The notes under the pieces were generated by a model. That model had not been told where the DNA came from and made no database searches. It was given only the letters and a program-made list of their open reading frames with translations. From Prevotella melaninogenica (GTDB lineage Bacteria; Bacteroidota; Bacteroidia; Bacteroidales; Bacteroidaceae): a stretch of 64,000 nt of DNA. Each line of letters opens with the position of its first letter. The first letter of the stretch is position 1. The stretch spans positions 1,799,201 through 1,863,200 of the forward strand of contig NZ_CP072349.1 in the NCBI RefSeq assembly GCF_018127965.1. Reading direction: 5' to 3'. Made by a program: the position numbers and the translations under genes. Positions 27,875 through 37,103 of the stretch are shown here, piece by piece.

Positions 27875-30800
27875 TTAGAATGTAACGTTTATACCGAATG
27901 TGATATTGAGTGGAATTGGGTAACCATAGTTTGGATTCTCTGGATCAACACCCGTAAAACTCTTACTATGTATACTTAATAAGTTCTGCGCACTGAGGTA
28001 GAAACGTAAACGCTGCATTGCAAGACGATTAGTCATACTCTTTGGCAGATTATATCCTAACTGAATAGTACGTAGCTTTAAGTATGAACCATTCTCCACC
28101 CAATAAGTAGAAACACGCTTCTCATTATTATTATCGGAGAGTGAGAGAGCAGGAATATTACTATCAGGATTGGTAGTACTCCACGCATTTAACAAACGTT
28201 GTCCCTTGTTTAGGAAACCAATATTCAAACCAGCCCAAATATCTGTCTGCTTCTTTAAGTCAGAGATAATATCTACACCTTGTACGCCTTGCCAGAACAT
28301 TGTGAAATCAAAGTTTTTGTATTCAAGATACACATTAAGTCCATATGAGAAGTCTGGTGTTGGGTCATAAATCCAGTCTTGGTCTGCTTCTGTAATAATG
28401 TTATTGCCATCCAAGTCCTTCCAACGCATACGTCCAAGGGTTGCACCATCCTGTTTTGCATGATTATCAATTTCCTCTTGACTCTTGAAGATTCCATCTG
28501 CAACATATCCAACTTGTGCACCCATAGGATGACCAATAACACTCTTCACACCATTACCACCAAAGGTTCCATTGGCAGCAACTGTTGCTGGCAAAGCTGT
28601 AATCTTATTACGATAAGTACTAAAGTTACCTGCTATGTCATAATGAAAACCACCATTGGTTGTCTTGCGATAACCCAAGTTGACTTCAACACCACGATTC
28701 TCCATAGCACCAGCATTAATCCACTGTGTGCTACCTTCTCCCATAGCTGCGATACCAGCCATCTGCACAAGGATATCCTTTGTCTTTTTATAATACCAAT
28801 CAAAACTTCCATAGAGTGAAGAATTGAGCATAGAGAAGTCCAAACCAAGGTTAGTTTGATAGGTTGTCTCCCATTTGATGTCATTGTTACCGAGTTGGTC
28901 ACGTTTAAATCCACTTGGCAATTGACGACCACCATTAGTGCCAGCTATATCGTATGATGTACCGTAACTCTGACCACCATTTTCATTTACTCCATAGTTA
29001 CTAACATATATGGTGTAACGCGCAATATTAGAAATCTCTTGGTTACCTGTTGCTCCCCACGATGCTCGAAGCTTTAAATCATTCAACCATTGTGCACTCT
29101 TTAAGAACTTCTCCTGATTAACACGCCAACCCAAAGATACTGAAGGAAATGTTGCATAACGATTGTTCTTACCAAATCGAGATGAACCATCATAACGAAG
29201 GGTAAATGAGGCTAAATACTTGTCTGCATAATTATAATTCAGTTTACCAAAATAAGATACTAACGAGTATCCACCGCCACCACCATAGGCTTGTGCAGTA
29301 CCTGTACCTGCATTAGGCCACATGTATGTAGGGTTAAGAATCAGGAAATCTTCTTTATATCCAGAGAAATAGTTGTCATCTTCACGGTTCAACTCAATAC
29401 CAGCCATAGCGTCTACACGGTGTAAACCAACTTGTAGATTGTAAGTTGCAACAGCATTCCACATCCACTTTGTCCAATGCTCCTGTTTTGCCTCAACAGC
29501 ATTCTTAGAATTGGCAACATTTCCTTCTGTGATTGGATAAGTAAAAAATCTCTGCTGTTTCTGAGCATAATCCAAACCAAAAGTTGAACGGAGATTAAAT
29601 CCTTTAAAAAGGTGAAGGTTAATGTAAGCGTCACCAAAAGTACGCCAATAAATATATCGATTATCACTGTTACGATACAAACGAGCAACAGGATTCTCAC
29701 GGTCAGGATAACCACCAACAGGACCTGCATAAGTTCCGTTCTCTGTGTAAACAGGAAGTGAAGGATTAAACTGAAGCACATTTTCAAGGAATCCACCAGG
29801 TGCTTGAACCTCTGACGTACGGCTTAACGTAAAGTGTTCTCCAACGGTTAAAACATCTTTTATCAACTTATATTCTGTATTCATACGAGCTGAATAACGA
29901 TCAAAATCTGATGTTTTAATGATACCTAAGTTCTTATAATAACCTAAAGAAAAATAAGAAGAATGACGATCAGAACCACTACTAACTGCTACATTATAGT
30001 TTTGAACAACACCTGTACGTGTTGTCTTATCAAACCAGTCTGTATCAGCAGCTGGTGTAGTACCTGCGCCATCAAGATATTTACGCATACTAATGTTATT
30101 CAACACTGGATTACCCTGTGCGTTGTACCCCCAGTCATAACGATAACCTAAACCGTTAGTATTGGGATCCATACCATCGTTAACATAAGCTTGCCACATT
30201 ACTTGTCCGTATTGCTTCGCATTAAGAACATTCATCTTGTGAGCATACATTGATGCCGCAATAGAAGCATCAATATCTACATTTACTCTTCCTTCTTTAC
30301 CTTTCTTTGTGGTAATGATGATGACACCATTAGCAGCACGGCTACCATAGATAGAAGCAGAGGAAGCATCTTTCAAAACTTGGATACTCTCAATATCACT
30401 ACCGTTTAACTCATGCATACCAGCCTTTGTCGGTACACCATCAATGATATAAAGAGGGTCATTGTTGTTCAGAGTTCCAATACCACGAATACGTACTGTG
30501 GCTGATCCAGAGGGTGAACCATCTGCAGAGATATTCATACCCGGAACCCTACCTTGTAACGCCTTCATGGGATTGTTCTCATTCTGCTTGGCTAATTCGT
30601 CAACGCTTACAACAGACACAGCACCTGTAAGATCAGCTTTACGTTGGGTAGTATAACCCGTAACGACAACTTCATTTAGTTCACTTGCGTTTGTTTGTAG
30701 CTGTACCTTTATTCCCATACCAGCCTTTACTTCCACATTTTTATAACCTACATAGGAAACAACAAGTGTAGCACCTTGTGGAGCCTTAAATGTGAAATTA

Positions 30801-30976
30801 CCATCAATGTCGGTGACAGTTCCATTTGATGTACCTTTCTGTACCACCGATGCACCGATAACAGGTTCTCCCTGTTCGTCAATCACTTTACCGCTAACAT
30901 CTAATGTTTGTGCCATAGCTCCAGCACAACACATCAGAAGTAACAGACTCATGATTACTCGCAATAATTGTTTCAT
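27875..30976 (-). CDS. susC: SusC-like TonB-dependent fructan porin
   Basis: A 1033-residue outer-membrane TonB-dependent transporter. It has a signal peptide (..LLMCCAGAMAQ), a carboxypeptidase-like N-terminal extension (VSGKVIDEQGEPVIGASVVQ, about 25-105), a TonB-box region (ELNEVVVTGYTTQRKADLTG), a plug (IRGIGTLNNNDPLYIIDGVP, SIYGSRAANGVIIITTKKG) and a 22-strand-type barrel ending GINVTF. It imports fructo-oligosaccharides energised by TonB-ExbBD. It is the first gene of susC-susD-binding protein-GH32, with its -7 box ~50 nt upstream. Confidence 0.96.
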   Translation of the reverse strand: MKQLLRVIMSLLLLMCCAGAMAQTLDVSGKVIDEQGEPVIGASVVQKGTSNGTVTDIDGNFTFKAPQGATLVVSYVGYKNVEVKAGMGIKVQLQTNASELNEVVVTGYTTQRKADLTGAVSVVSVDELAKQNENNPMKALQGRVPGMNISADGSPSGSATVRIRGIGTLNNNDPLYIIDGVPTKAGMHELNGSDIESIQVLKDASSASIYGSRAANGVIIITTKKGKEGRVNVDIDASIAASMYAHKMNVLNAKQYGQVMWQAYVNDGMDPNTNGLGYRYDWGYNAQGNPVLNNISMRKYLDGAGTTPAADTDWFDKTTRTGVVQNYNVAVSSGSDRHSSYFSLGYYKNLGIIKTSDFDRYSARMNTEYKLIKDVLTVGEHFTLSRTSEVQAPGGFLENVLQFNPSLPVYTENGTYAGPVGGYPDRENPVARLYRNSDNRYIYWRTFGDAYINLHLFKGFNLRSTFGLDYAQKQQRFFTYPITEGNVANSKNAVEAKQEHWTKWMWNAVATYNLQVGLHRVDAMAGIELNREDDNYFSGYKEDFLILNPTYMWPNAGTGTAQAYGGGGGYSLVSYFGKLNYNYADKYLASFTLRYDGSSRFGKNNRYATFPSVSLGWRVNQEKFLKSAQWLNDLKLRASWGATGNQEISNIARYTIYVSNYGVNENGGQSYGTSYDIAGTNGGRQLPSGFKRDQLGNNDIKWETTYQTNLGLDFSMLNSSLYGSFDWYYKKTKDILVQMAGIAAMGEGSTQWINAGAMENRGVEVNLGYRKTTNGGFHYDIAGNFSTYRNKITALPATVAANGTFGGNGVKSVIGHPMGAQVGYVADGIFKSQEEIDNHAKQDGATLGRMRWKDLDGNNIITEADQDWIYDPTPDFSYGLNVYLEYKNFDFTMFWQGVQGVDIISDLKKQTDIWAGLNIGFLNKGQRLLNAWSTTNPDSNIPALSLSDNNNEKRVSTYWVENGSYLKLRTIQLGYNLPKSMTNRLAMQRLRFYLSAQNLLSIHSKSFTGVDPENPNYGYPIPLNITFGINVTF

Positions 30977-31024
30977 GACTTTTAATAGTTAGTAATACTA
31001 AATAATATTATTGGTTTTGTGGTG

Positions 31025-31079
31025 CAAAGATAAATAATGATGGTTTCCTTTCTTAATAATAATCGTTCTCTGAATGTAA
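31025..31079 (-). promoter_or_regulatory. Promoter and candidate operator of the susC operon
   Basis: The -7 box TATCTTTG on the minus strand is 31025-31032. The plus-strand motif AATCGTTCTCTGAATGTAA (31061-31079) has its CG at exactly +32 from the box, as at 21155 and 23005. Confidence 0.55.
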
Positions 31080-31099
31080 TAAATGTTACATGAAAAAGA

Positions 31100-31153
31100 T
31101 ATTAATAAAAAATGAACGATTTGTCTATTATCATAAATTAGACAAATCGTTCA
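31100..31153 (-). terminator. Terminator of the hybrid two-component gene
   Basis: A perfect 15-bp stem (31113-31127 with 31139-31153; TGAACGATTTGTCTA) has an 11-nt loop, followed on the minus strand by TTTTTTATT. Confidence 0.88.
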
Positions 31154-31246
31154 CTTTCTTAAGTGTTCAACACTTTACGTTACAGGAGGATTAGACACCC
31201 ACCAGCATCTACATTACTTATTTGAAGAAATTACATAATCCCATTA

Positions 31247-33892
31247 TCACTTCTTAGGATTCTCCCCAAACTCGTCTTTATAGCACTTTGAGAAATAACT
31301 GGGCGTAGAGAAGCCTACAGCATAAGCTACTTCTGACACCGTGCGCTCAGTAGTTTGAAGGAGATGGCGAGCACGAGTGAGACGAGCTTTACGTAATATT
31401 TCTACAGGAGAATATCCCGTAAGAGCTTTTACTTTCCGATAGAGCTGTACACGAGAAAGCCCGATTTCATCGCCAATCTGCTCCACACTTAAGTCACTAT
31501 TTGCAAGGTTTTCTTGTATAATCTTTCGTAATTGCTTGAGAAAAGACTTATCGATTTCGTTCGACAAATTACCGATTTCATCGTCCTCAACACCTTTTGA
31601 CCATGTTTGACTCAACTTTTTCCTACTTTCTATAAGATTATCAATACGCGAAAGAAGTAAACGAAGCGAGAATGGTTTGGAAATATAGGCATCTGCACCA
31701 TGCTCATAACCCTCCACACGCTGCTCATCTAAGCTACGTGCTGTTAGTAAAATGACAGGTATATGACTGATGGCTTTGTCTGTTTTCAGCTGTTGACAAA
31801 ACTCTAATCCATCCATCACAGGCATCATAATGTCCGACAACACTATATCTGGGACTATTTTCCTTGCAAGCTCCAAACCAACTTTTCCATCAGAAGCTTC
31901 ACTCACATTATACTTTTCAGATAGTACTGACCTTAAATAAGTGCGAATATCAATATTATCATCAATGATTAAAACCTCTGGTTTGTCAGTTTGATGAGGC
32001 TGTATAAGTTCATCTATATGACGAGCTTGATTCGGAACTTCTTGTGCGGATGATGGCTCAACCAATTGTTCTATTTTCTCTGTAGACTGATTAGTTACCT
32101 CTCCTTTCTGTCTAACAGGAATATTAATAGTAAAGGTACTCCCTTTTCCCTCTACACTTGTAGCACTTATTTCTCCGTGATGCAATTCTGTGAAAGCTTT
32201 CACAATAGCCAACCCAATACCCGTACCACGTCCTGCATTCTTTGCTTGATAGAAACGATCAAAAATATAAGGAAGCGCATCACTTGAAATACCACAACCA
32301 TTATCTACCACACTAATAATAACACGTCCCCCCTCCTCTTTAGCCGTCAGAGAGATTTCTCCACCTTCAGACGTATATTTTAGGGCATTACTAAGAAGAT
32401 TATAACAGATTCGCTCTATCTTATCTTGATCCGCTCTGACCATGATTGTATCAGGGGCATCCATACTAATGCCAATATGCTTCTTTTGTGCAGAGACACT
32501 GAAAAGCTTAATCCATTGTTTCATACTTTCCGCAAGATTAAAGTCGGAGAGGCGTAGTTCCATCTTACCATTCTGCACCTTACGGAAATCAAGAATCTCA
32601 CAGACTAATTGTGTCAGGACAAGCACATTACGTTGTACTATCTGTAGCATACTTCGTTGTTGTGAATTAAGGTTATCATCATGGATGATATAGTTCACAG
32701 GATCAGCTATCAACGTAAGTGGTGTACGCAATTCATGACTTATATTTGTAAAAAACTGAAGTTTTGCTTTGTTGGCTTCTTCTTCTATTCTTCGCTTCAT
32801 AAGAATGGTTCGATAGATATAAACCATAATACCAATCAGCAAGAGAAGGATTATACTAAAAAGCACAATATACATCTTTTGATGATTATATTGCACCAAA
32901 TAAGTATCCACTTTCCCATGAAGTGCATTGAGACGAGCTGTTTGCTTATTCACCTCTTCATTTTGCATAAGTAGAACATTAGCGTTTGCCTTTGTTACCA
33001 ATGCACCTTTTAGATAGTTGTCACGCTTATAAGGCTTCTTCTCAAGGATATTCAACGCAAGTTGCATAACTAAATCACCTCGAGTTGGATAGATATAAGA
33101 AGCTTCCAAATTGCCATCACGAACGTTCTCCATACCACCTCCGGGTACAGGAAGAGCATCTATTCCAACGATTTTTACTCCCTTTACATGGTGCTCCCTT
33201 ATAGATTGCAAAGCACCTAAGGCCATGCGGTCATTCTGTGCAAAAACGTACTGAAAAGACTCTTTCGATTGTGCAAGCATACTATTCATTGCAGCAACAC
33301 CACTTTCTTTTATCCAGTCTCCATACCCTCGAGCCACTACCTTTATATCAGGATAATTCTTCAAAGCATCCATAAAGCCACGGTTTCGTTCAATAGCAGG
33401 AGACGATGCTTGCAATCCACAAATCTCTGCTATATTCCCTTTACCCGCTAACTGCTGCCCGATGAAATGACCTATCTCGTACCCAGCTTCATAGTTATCG
33501 GCTCCTATAAAAGCTGTATACTTCTTCGAATCAGTCTTACGATCAAAAAGTATTACGGGGATACCAGCATCATATGCCTTGTCAATGACCGATGAAATGG
33601 TATGAATCTGATTGGGTGATACAATAAGAAGATTGACTTTTTCTTTTATAAACTGGTCAATCTGTTGTTTCTGTAACCTATCATTATCATTAGCTGAAGC
33701 AAATTTCAGTATTACATTATCATGCTGATAGGTACTCATCACAAGTTCGTTGTTGAGCTTATCGCGCCAAATATCTTCAGAACACTGAGATACTCCTATG
33801 ACATACTTTTTTACGTTGTTATCCGAACAGGCTGAAAATACCCATGTAAGAAAAACGACATATAGCCATTGTTTCATCTGCATAATTATCAA
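31247..33892 (-). CDS. Hybrid two-component system sensor/regulator for fructan
   Basis: An 881-residue one-protein two-component system. The N-terminal region holds a signal or lipobox-like segment (WVFSACSD, Cys22), then a periplasmic sugar-binding domain of the LacI/RbsB fold (about 30-310; VIGVSQCSEDIWR, GIPVILFDRKTD, QNDRMALGALQS). A transmembrane helix is at ~341-360. The kinase follows (FFTNISHELRTPLTL, His386; N-box NLLSNALKYT; GTGIGLAI), then a receiver (Asp687 in DIVLSDIMM) and a C-terminal AraC HTH (VGFSTPSYFSKCYKDEFG). A periplasmic sugar-binding input is the layout of the B. thetaiotaomicron fructose-sensing HTCS, so free fructose is the likely signal. The start may be Met6. Confidence 0.94.
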   Translation of the reverse strand: MIIMQMKQWLYVVFLTWVFSACSDNNVKKYVIGVSQCSEDIWRDKLNNELVMSTYQHDNVILKFASANDNDRLQKQQIDQFIKEKVNLLIVSPNQIHTISSVIDKAYDAGIPVILFDRKTDSKKYTAFIGADNYEAGYEIGHFIGQQLAGKGNIAEICGLQASSPAIERNRGFMDALKNYPDIKVVARGYGDWIKESGVAAMNSMLAQSKESFQYVFAQNDRMALGALQSIREHHVKGVKIVGIDALPVPGGGMENVRDGNLEASYIYPTRGDLVMQLALNILEKKPYKRDNYLKGALVTKANANVLLMQNEEVNKQTARLNALHGKVDTYLVQYNHQKMYIVLFSIILLLLIGIMVYIYRTILMKRRIEEEANKAKLQFFTNISHELRTPLTLIADPVNYIIHDDNLNSQQRSMLQIVQRNVLVLTQLVCEILDFRKVQNGKMELRLSDFNLAESMKQWIKLFSVSAQKKHIGISMDAPDTIMVRADQDKIERICYNLLSNALKYTSEGGEISLTAKEEGGRVIISVVDNGCGISSDALPYIFDRFYQAKNAGRGTGIGLAIVKAFTELHHGEISATSVEGKGSTFTINIPVRQKGEVTNQSTEKIEQLVEPSSAQEVPNQARHIDELIQPHQTDKPEVLIIDDNIDIRTYLRSVLSEKYNVSEASDGKVGLELARKIVPDIVLSDIMMPVMDGLEFCQQLKTDKAISHIPVILLTARSLDEQRVEGYEHGADAYISKPFSLRLLLSRIDNLIESRKKLSQTWSKGVEDDEIGNLSNEIDKSFLKQLRKIIQENLANSDLSVEQIGDEIGLSRVQLYRKVKALTGYSPVEILRKARLTRARHLLQTTERTVSEVAYAVGFSTPSYFSKCYKDEFGENPKK

Positions 33893-33923
33893 GTAGATTA
33901 TATATAATACAGGTTTACCGCAA

Positions 33924-33954
33924 CAAAGTTACATTCTTTCGTCTGTATTTGCAA
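33924..33954 (-). promoter_or_regulatory. Promoter of the hybrid two-component gene
   Basis: On the minus strand TTG (33952-33954), 20-nt spacer, TAACTTTG (33924-33931). About 30 bp are nearly identical to the GH32 gene 3 promoter at 36103-36133. Confidence 0.65.
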
Positions 33955-34132
33955 GTTTCGAAGTAAATAATTCTGTATCTACTAAGCAAGCATAGACTAT
34001 ATTTTCAACCTTTCCTTCTTATCCGTTCTTAATAAAAACATATATCTACTGCCCTTACCTAAACCCCAAATCGATTATTAGACCAAAATATGTTTTAATT
34101 CTGACTACCGATTAGAGTTAAAATGCTATTTG

Positions 34133-36037
34133 TTAACGCTTCAATATTCCTAACTCGCACACCTTTATATTTTTAAAGGAGACTCTATTGCCGTCAGAAT
34201 AGAACTTTATAGAGGTGTAAGGTTCGGTTGGGAAGACAAGGTTGGTCATTGAGATACGACCGCCATCGACGAAGATTTCGATAGAACACTTGTCAACAAA
34301 GATGTTCAAGTGGTAGGTGTTGGAGTCGCAAAGGCTCAATGGTGCCCATGTACCAAGTGCAAAGTCGTTCTCATAATTAATGGAGTTCAGCTTCCTCTTC
34401 GCACCTAAAGCCTTCTGTTCCTCACGGTCGTCATAGTCGGTTTCAATCTTATGAGGTTCTGACTTCTCACCAAACTTAACCTTTCCGCTCTCCGTACGAT
34501 CCATAACCAATCGCCCTGCCTTGATATCAAAGTAGATATCTACCTTCTCACCCTTATCATTATAAAGGACTATTCCCGTCTTGGAAGCCTTGTTTGGCGT
34601 TACATCCATCTCTACCTCAAAGGCATTCTCCTTACTTGCGGAGACGTTCTTTGCGTCTCGCTCGTTAGCAACCAATAGGTCGGGCAGACGCTTATAGGTT
34701 CTTCTTAGGTAGGCTACCTCTGGTGCAATATTAGAAGACATATAGACTTGTCCATCTTTACCTGTGAAGAGTTTTAACTCACGTGGAAGCGTATTGGTAC
34801 CACGATATTGACGGATAGGCGTAACGTTAGCATACTGCCAGTTGCTCATCCATGCTATTCCCAACACACGGTCTTTAACACCTGAGAAGGTAACTGTGGC
34901 ATAATGATCCTTACCATAGTCGAGGAACTTAGCTACAGAAGAGTCGCTATCACTGGTGAAGTTCGTCCCATCGAAGTCACCAACAAAGTATTCTGTAGCA
35001 CTACCACCAAAGAGACAGCCCGGATTGATATTCACAATCATCACCCATTTCTTCTTATTCGGATTGCCATCAACAGGGAGTTCGAAGAAGTCGGGGCATT
35101 CAAACTGATTGGGTTGTGAACCATAACCCTTACCGAAAGCACTGACGTAGGTCCAGTCTTTCAAGTTAGGCGACGAATAGAAACGCATTTCTTTGTCGGC
35201 AGAAACAATCATATACCATTTCTGCAGTGGCTCATACCAGAAGACCTTTGGGTCGCGGAAGTCTTTCACACCATCAAAAGGCTTCAAAACTGGGTTCTTC
35301 TCATATTTATGGAAGGTATAACCACCATCGGTGCTATAAGCCATACATTGTGTCTGCGCATTCTCCTTGCTATCGGAAGTATAAAGGGAGATAATAGCAT
35401 TCTTACCATAACCCGCCGTACCGTCCTTATCTATTACCGTACTACCAGAGAAGATATGTCCCATAGGATCGCGCTGAAGCGTCGGTTCAACCTCTTTCCA
35501 ATGAACAAGGTCACGACTGATAGCATGTCCCCAGTGCATATTTCCCCACATGGAGCCATAAGGGTTATATTGATAACAGAGGTGGTAGACCCCATCTTTA
35601 TAAAACATTCCAACAGGATCGTTCATCCATCCGTAAGAAGGGGTATGATGATAAGATGGACGATAGTAGTCGTTATTGGTCACATCCCACACATTTGAAA
35701 GCTTCAGTTGTCCTTTTTGAAGTGCCAGTGCGTCTGCCTTTAGGTTCAGAATCTTGACAATAGAAGTCTTACCCTTATTGAGTTTGAAAGGAACATAATA
35801 GTCGGTCTTCCCTTGTGCTAATCTTACATCCATCCACGTATCGGTCTTCTTGCCATTATCGAGTATCACCTGCGCTTCGTCTTTGCCCTCTTCAATCGGA
35901 AGGAGAAGATACTTTGGCGACTTTTCTATCTTCACAATTGTCGTATCTCTAACACGTGTAACATTCATTGTCTGTGCCGTAGCCGATACGGAAAGACCTG
36001 TCAAGGCTGCATAAAGGAAAAGACTTCTTTTGTTCAT
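34133..36037 (-). CDS. GH32 beta-fructofuranosidase/exo-fructanase 2 (third GH32-type gene)
   Basis: A 634-residue secreted GH32 enzyme with signal peptide (MNKRSLFLYAALTGLSVSATAQ), an N-terminal DUF4980-like sandwich (about 25-120), then the propeller. The catalytic residues are in WMNDPVG (D140; the usual last Asn-Gly is Val-Gly), FRDPK (D262) and ECPD (E313). It is clearly paralogous to the enzyme at 21240-22928 but longer in the C-terminal sandwich (insert NVSASKENAFEVEM...DDREEQKALGAKRK). It lies upstream of the hybrid sensor gene on the same strand, with a 240-nt gap, and has its own promoter. Confidence 0.94.
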   Translation of the reverse strand: MNKRSLFLYAALTGLSVSATAQTMNVTRVRDTTIVKIEKSPKYLLLPIEEGKDEAQVILDNGKKTDTWMDVRLAQGKTDYYVPFKLNKGKTSIVKILNLKADALALQKGQLKLSNVWDVTNNDYYRPSYHHTPSYGWMNDPVGMFYKDGVYHLCYQYNPYGSMWGNMHWGHAISRDLVHWKEVEPTLQRDPMGHIFSGSTVIDKDGTAGYGKNAIISLYTSDSKENAQTQCMAYSTDGGYTFHKYEKNPVLKPFDGVKDFRDPKVFWYEPLQKWYMIVSADKEMRFYSSPNLKDWTYVSAFGKGYGSQPNQFECPDFFELPVDGNPNKKKWVMIVNINPGCLFGGSATEYFVGDFDGTNFTSDSDSSVAKFLDYGKDHYATVTFSGVKDRVLGIAWMSNWQYANVTPIRQYRGTNTLPRELKLFTGKDGQVYMSSNIAPEVAYLRRTYKRLPDLLVANERDAKNVSASKENAFEVEMDVTPNKASKTGIVLYNDKGEKVDIYFDIKAGRLVMDRTESGKVKFGEKSEPHKIETDYDDREEQKALGAKRKLNSINYENDFALGTWAPLSLCDSNTYHLNIFVDKCSIEIFVDGGRISMTNLVFPTEPYTSIKFYSDGNRVSFKNIKVCELGILKR

Positions 36038-36102
36038 TGCTATTTTTAGTTATGGTGTTCCCATTAGGATGCTGCGTAATGGTTGCGCCTGAGTTACAGC
36101 AA

Positions 36103-36133
36103 CAAAGATACATCCTTTCTTTTGTATTTGCAA
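36103..36133 (-). promoter_or_regulatory. Promoter of GH32 gene 3
   Basis: On the minus strand TTG (36131-36133), 20-nt spacer, TATCTTTG (36103-36110), then ~65 nt to the start. It is nearly superimposable on the hybrid sensor promoter. Confidence 0.65.
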
Positions 36134-36325
36134 GTAATCAAGGCGTTATTATACGAATGAAAAGTAACGATAGATAGTCTTGAAACGTCTTTACCTCTGT
36201 CCAATCCTTAGACTAACGATTTACCTTGCCTCCTTACAAAACCGTCTGACATTACTTGTGGTAGAACAACTCACTTCTAACTTCAATTTGATTCCTCCTT
36301 GTCTATATATAACAATGTGTTTAAC

Positions 36326-36404
36326 CCTCCGCACCATCCGTGCTAAGCGTCCGCACCACTCGTGTGGAGCATCAACACGATATGTGCGAAGTATCAACAC
36401 ACCG
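36326..36404. repeat. 22-bp tandem array, degenerate copy of the 11610 family
   Basis: Units beginning GTGCTAAGCGTCCGC, GTGTGGAGCATC and GTGCGAAGTATC follow one another at 22-nt steps after CTCCGCACCATCC. Same unit and period as 11610-11728 but fewer copies and more mismatches. Confidence 0.7.
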
Positions 36405-36432
36405 ACTAAAAACTCACATAAAAAATATGAGA

Positions 36433-36648
36433 GTGTATCAAAATAGACACATTCTCTCTTTTAAATTCCTAAAACTTAATCTGTCTACAAAAGGGTCAAC
36501 AGTTTTTATCAAAATAGTCGACTGTTTTTCAAAAAAGGTTGACCTTTTCGTTAAAAAGGGTTGACCTTTTCGTCAAAAAGGGTTGACCTTTCCGTCAAAA
36601 AAGGTTAACCTTCTTGTCAACAAAGAGGATATGTCTATTTTGAAACAC
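36433..36648. mobile_element. MITE-like element enclosing a 22-bp tandem array (TTGACC..GTCAA)
   Basis: GTGTATCAAAATAGACAC (36433-36450) and ATGTCTATTTTGAAACAC (36631-36648) are inverted repeats with few mismatches. Between them six units start exactly 22 nt apart at 36491, 36513, 36535, 36557, 36579 and 36601. The later units read AGGGTTGACC-TTTTCGTCAA-style, each holding the dyad TTGAC/GTCAA. No coding frame. The remainder up to 37100 shows nothing recognisable. Confidence 0.7.
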
Positions 36649-37103
36649 GCCCATACTTGATTATATAAATGACTCTAATCTTTTTCTTATTAAGTTAGCG
36701 CATGAAACACACTTTCTCCACAAGCAAACAGGTACTTTCATAATAAGACCTTTAGAATATCGAGGAGCAGTAACACCAATTATACTTGTATCCTCTGTGT
36801 GCTTTACAGATGCATTACGAAGAATTTAATAAAAGAATCTTCTCATACCTGCAGAAAGATTAGGCATACCAAAAACTACTATAACCTCATGATTGTTCAC
36901 CTTAGCAACATGCCCTTCTGAGAAAGGTTTGATTTTTTCTTGATTTTGACTCTTGAAGTATTCACCACCAAGGATACCACATACATAAATAGTGAAAGGA
37001 GGTGTATAGGAGTTAAGACTATAGCAATATAAAGGAGTAAAGGAGCGAAAGGAAAAAGACTAATGTCTTTACTCCATTTCACTCCTTTAACTCCACAAAA
37101 ACT

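Noticed and set aside
36491..36622. CRISPR-like repeats
   Set aside because: Same reason: direct tandem units with no spacers, enclosed by inverted repeats.
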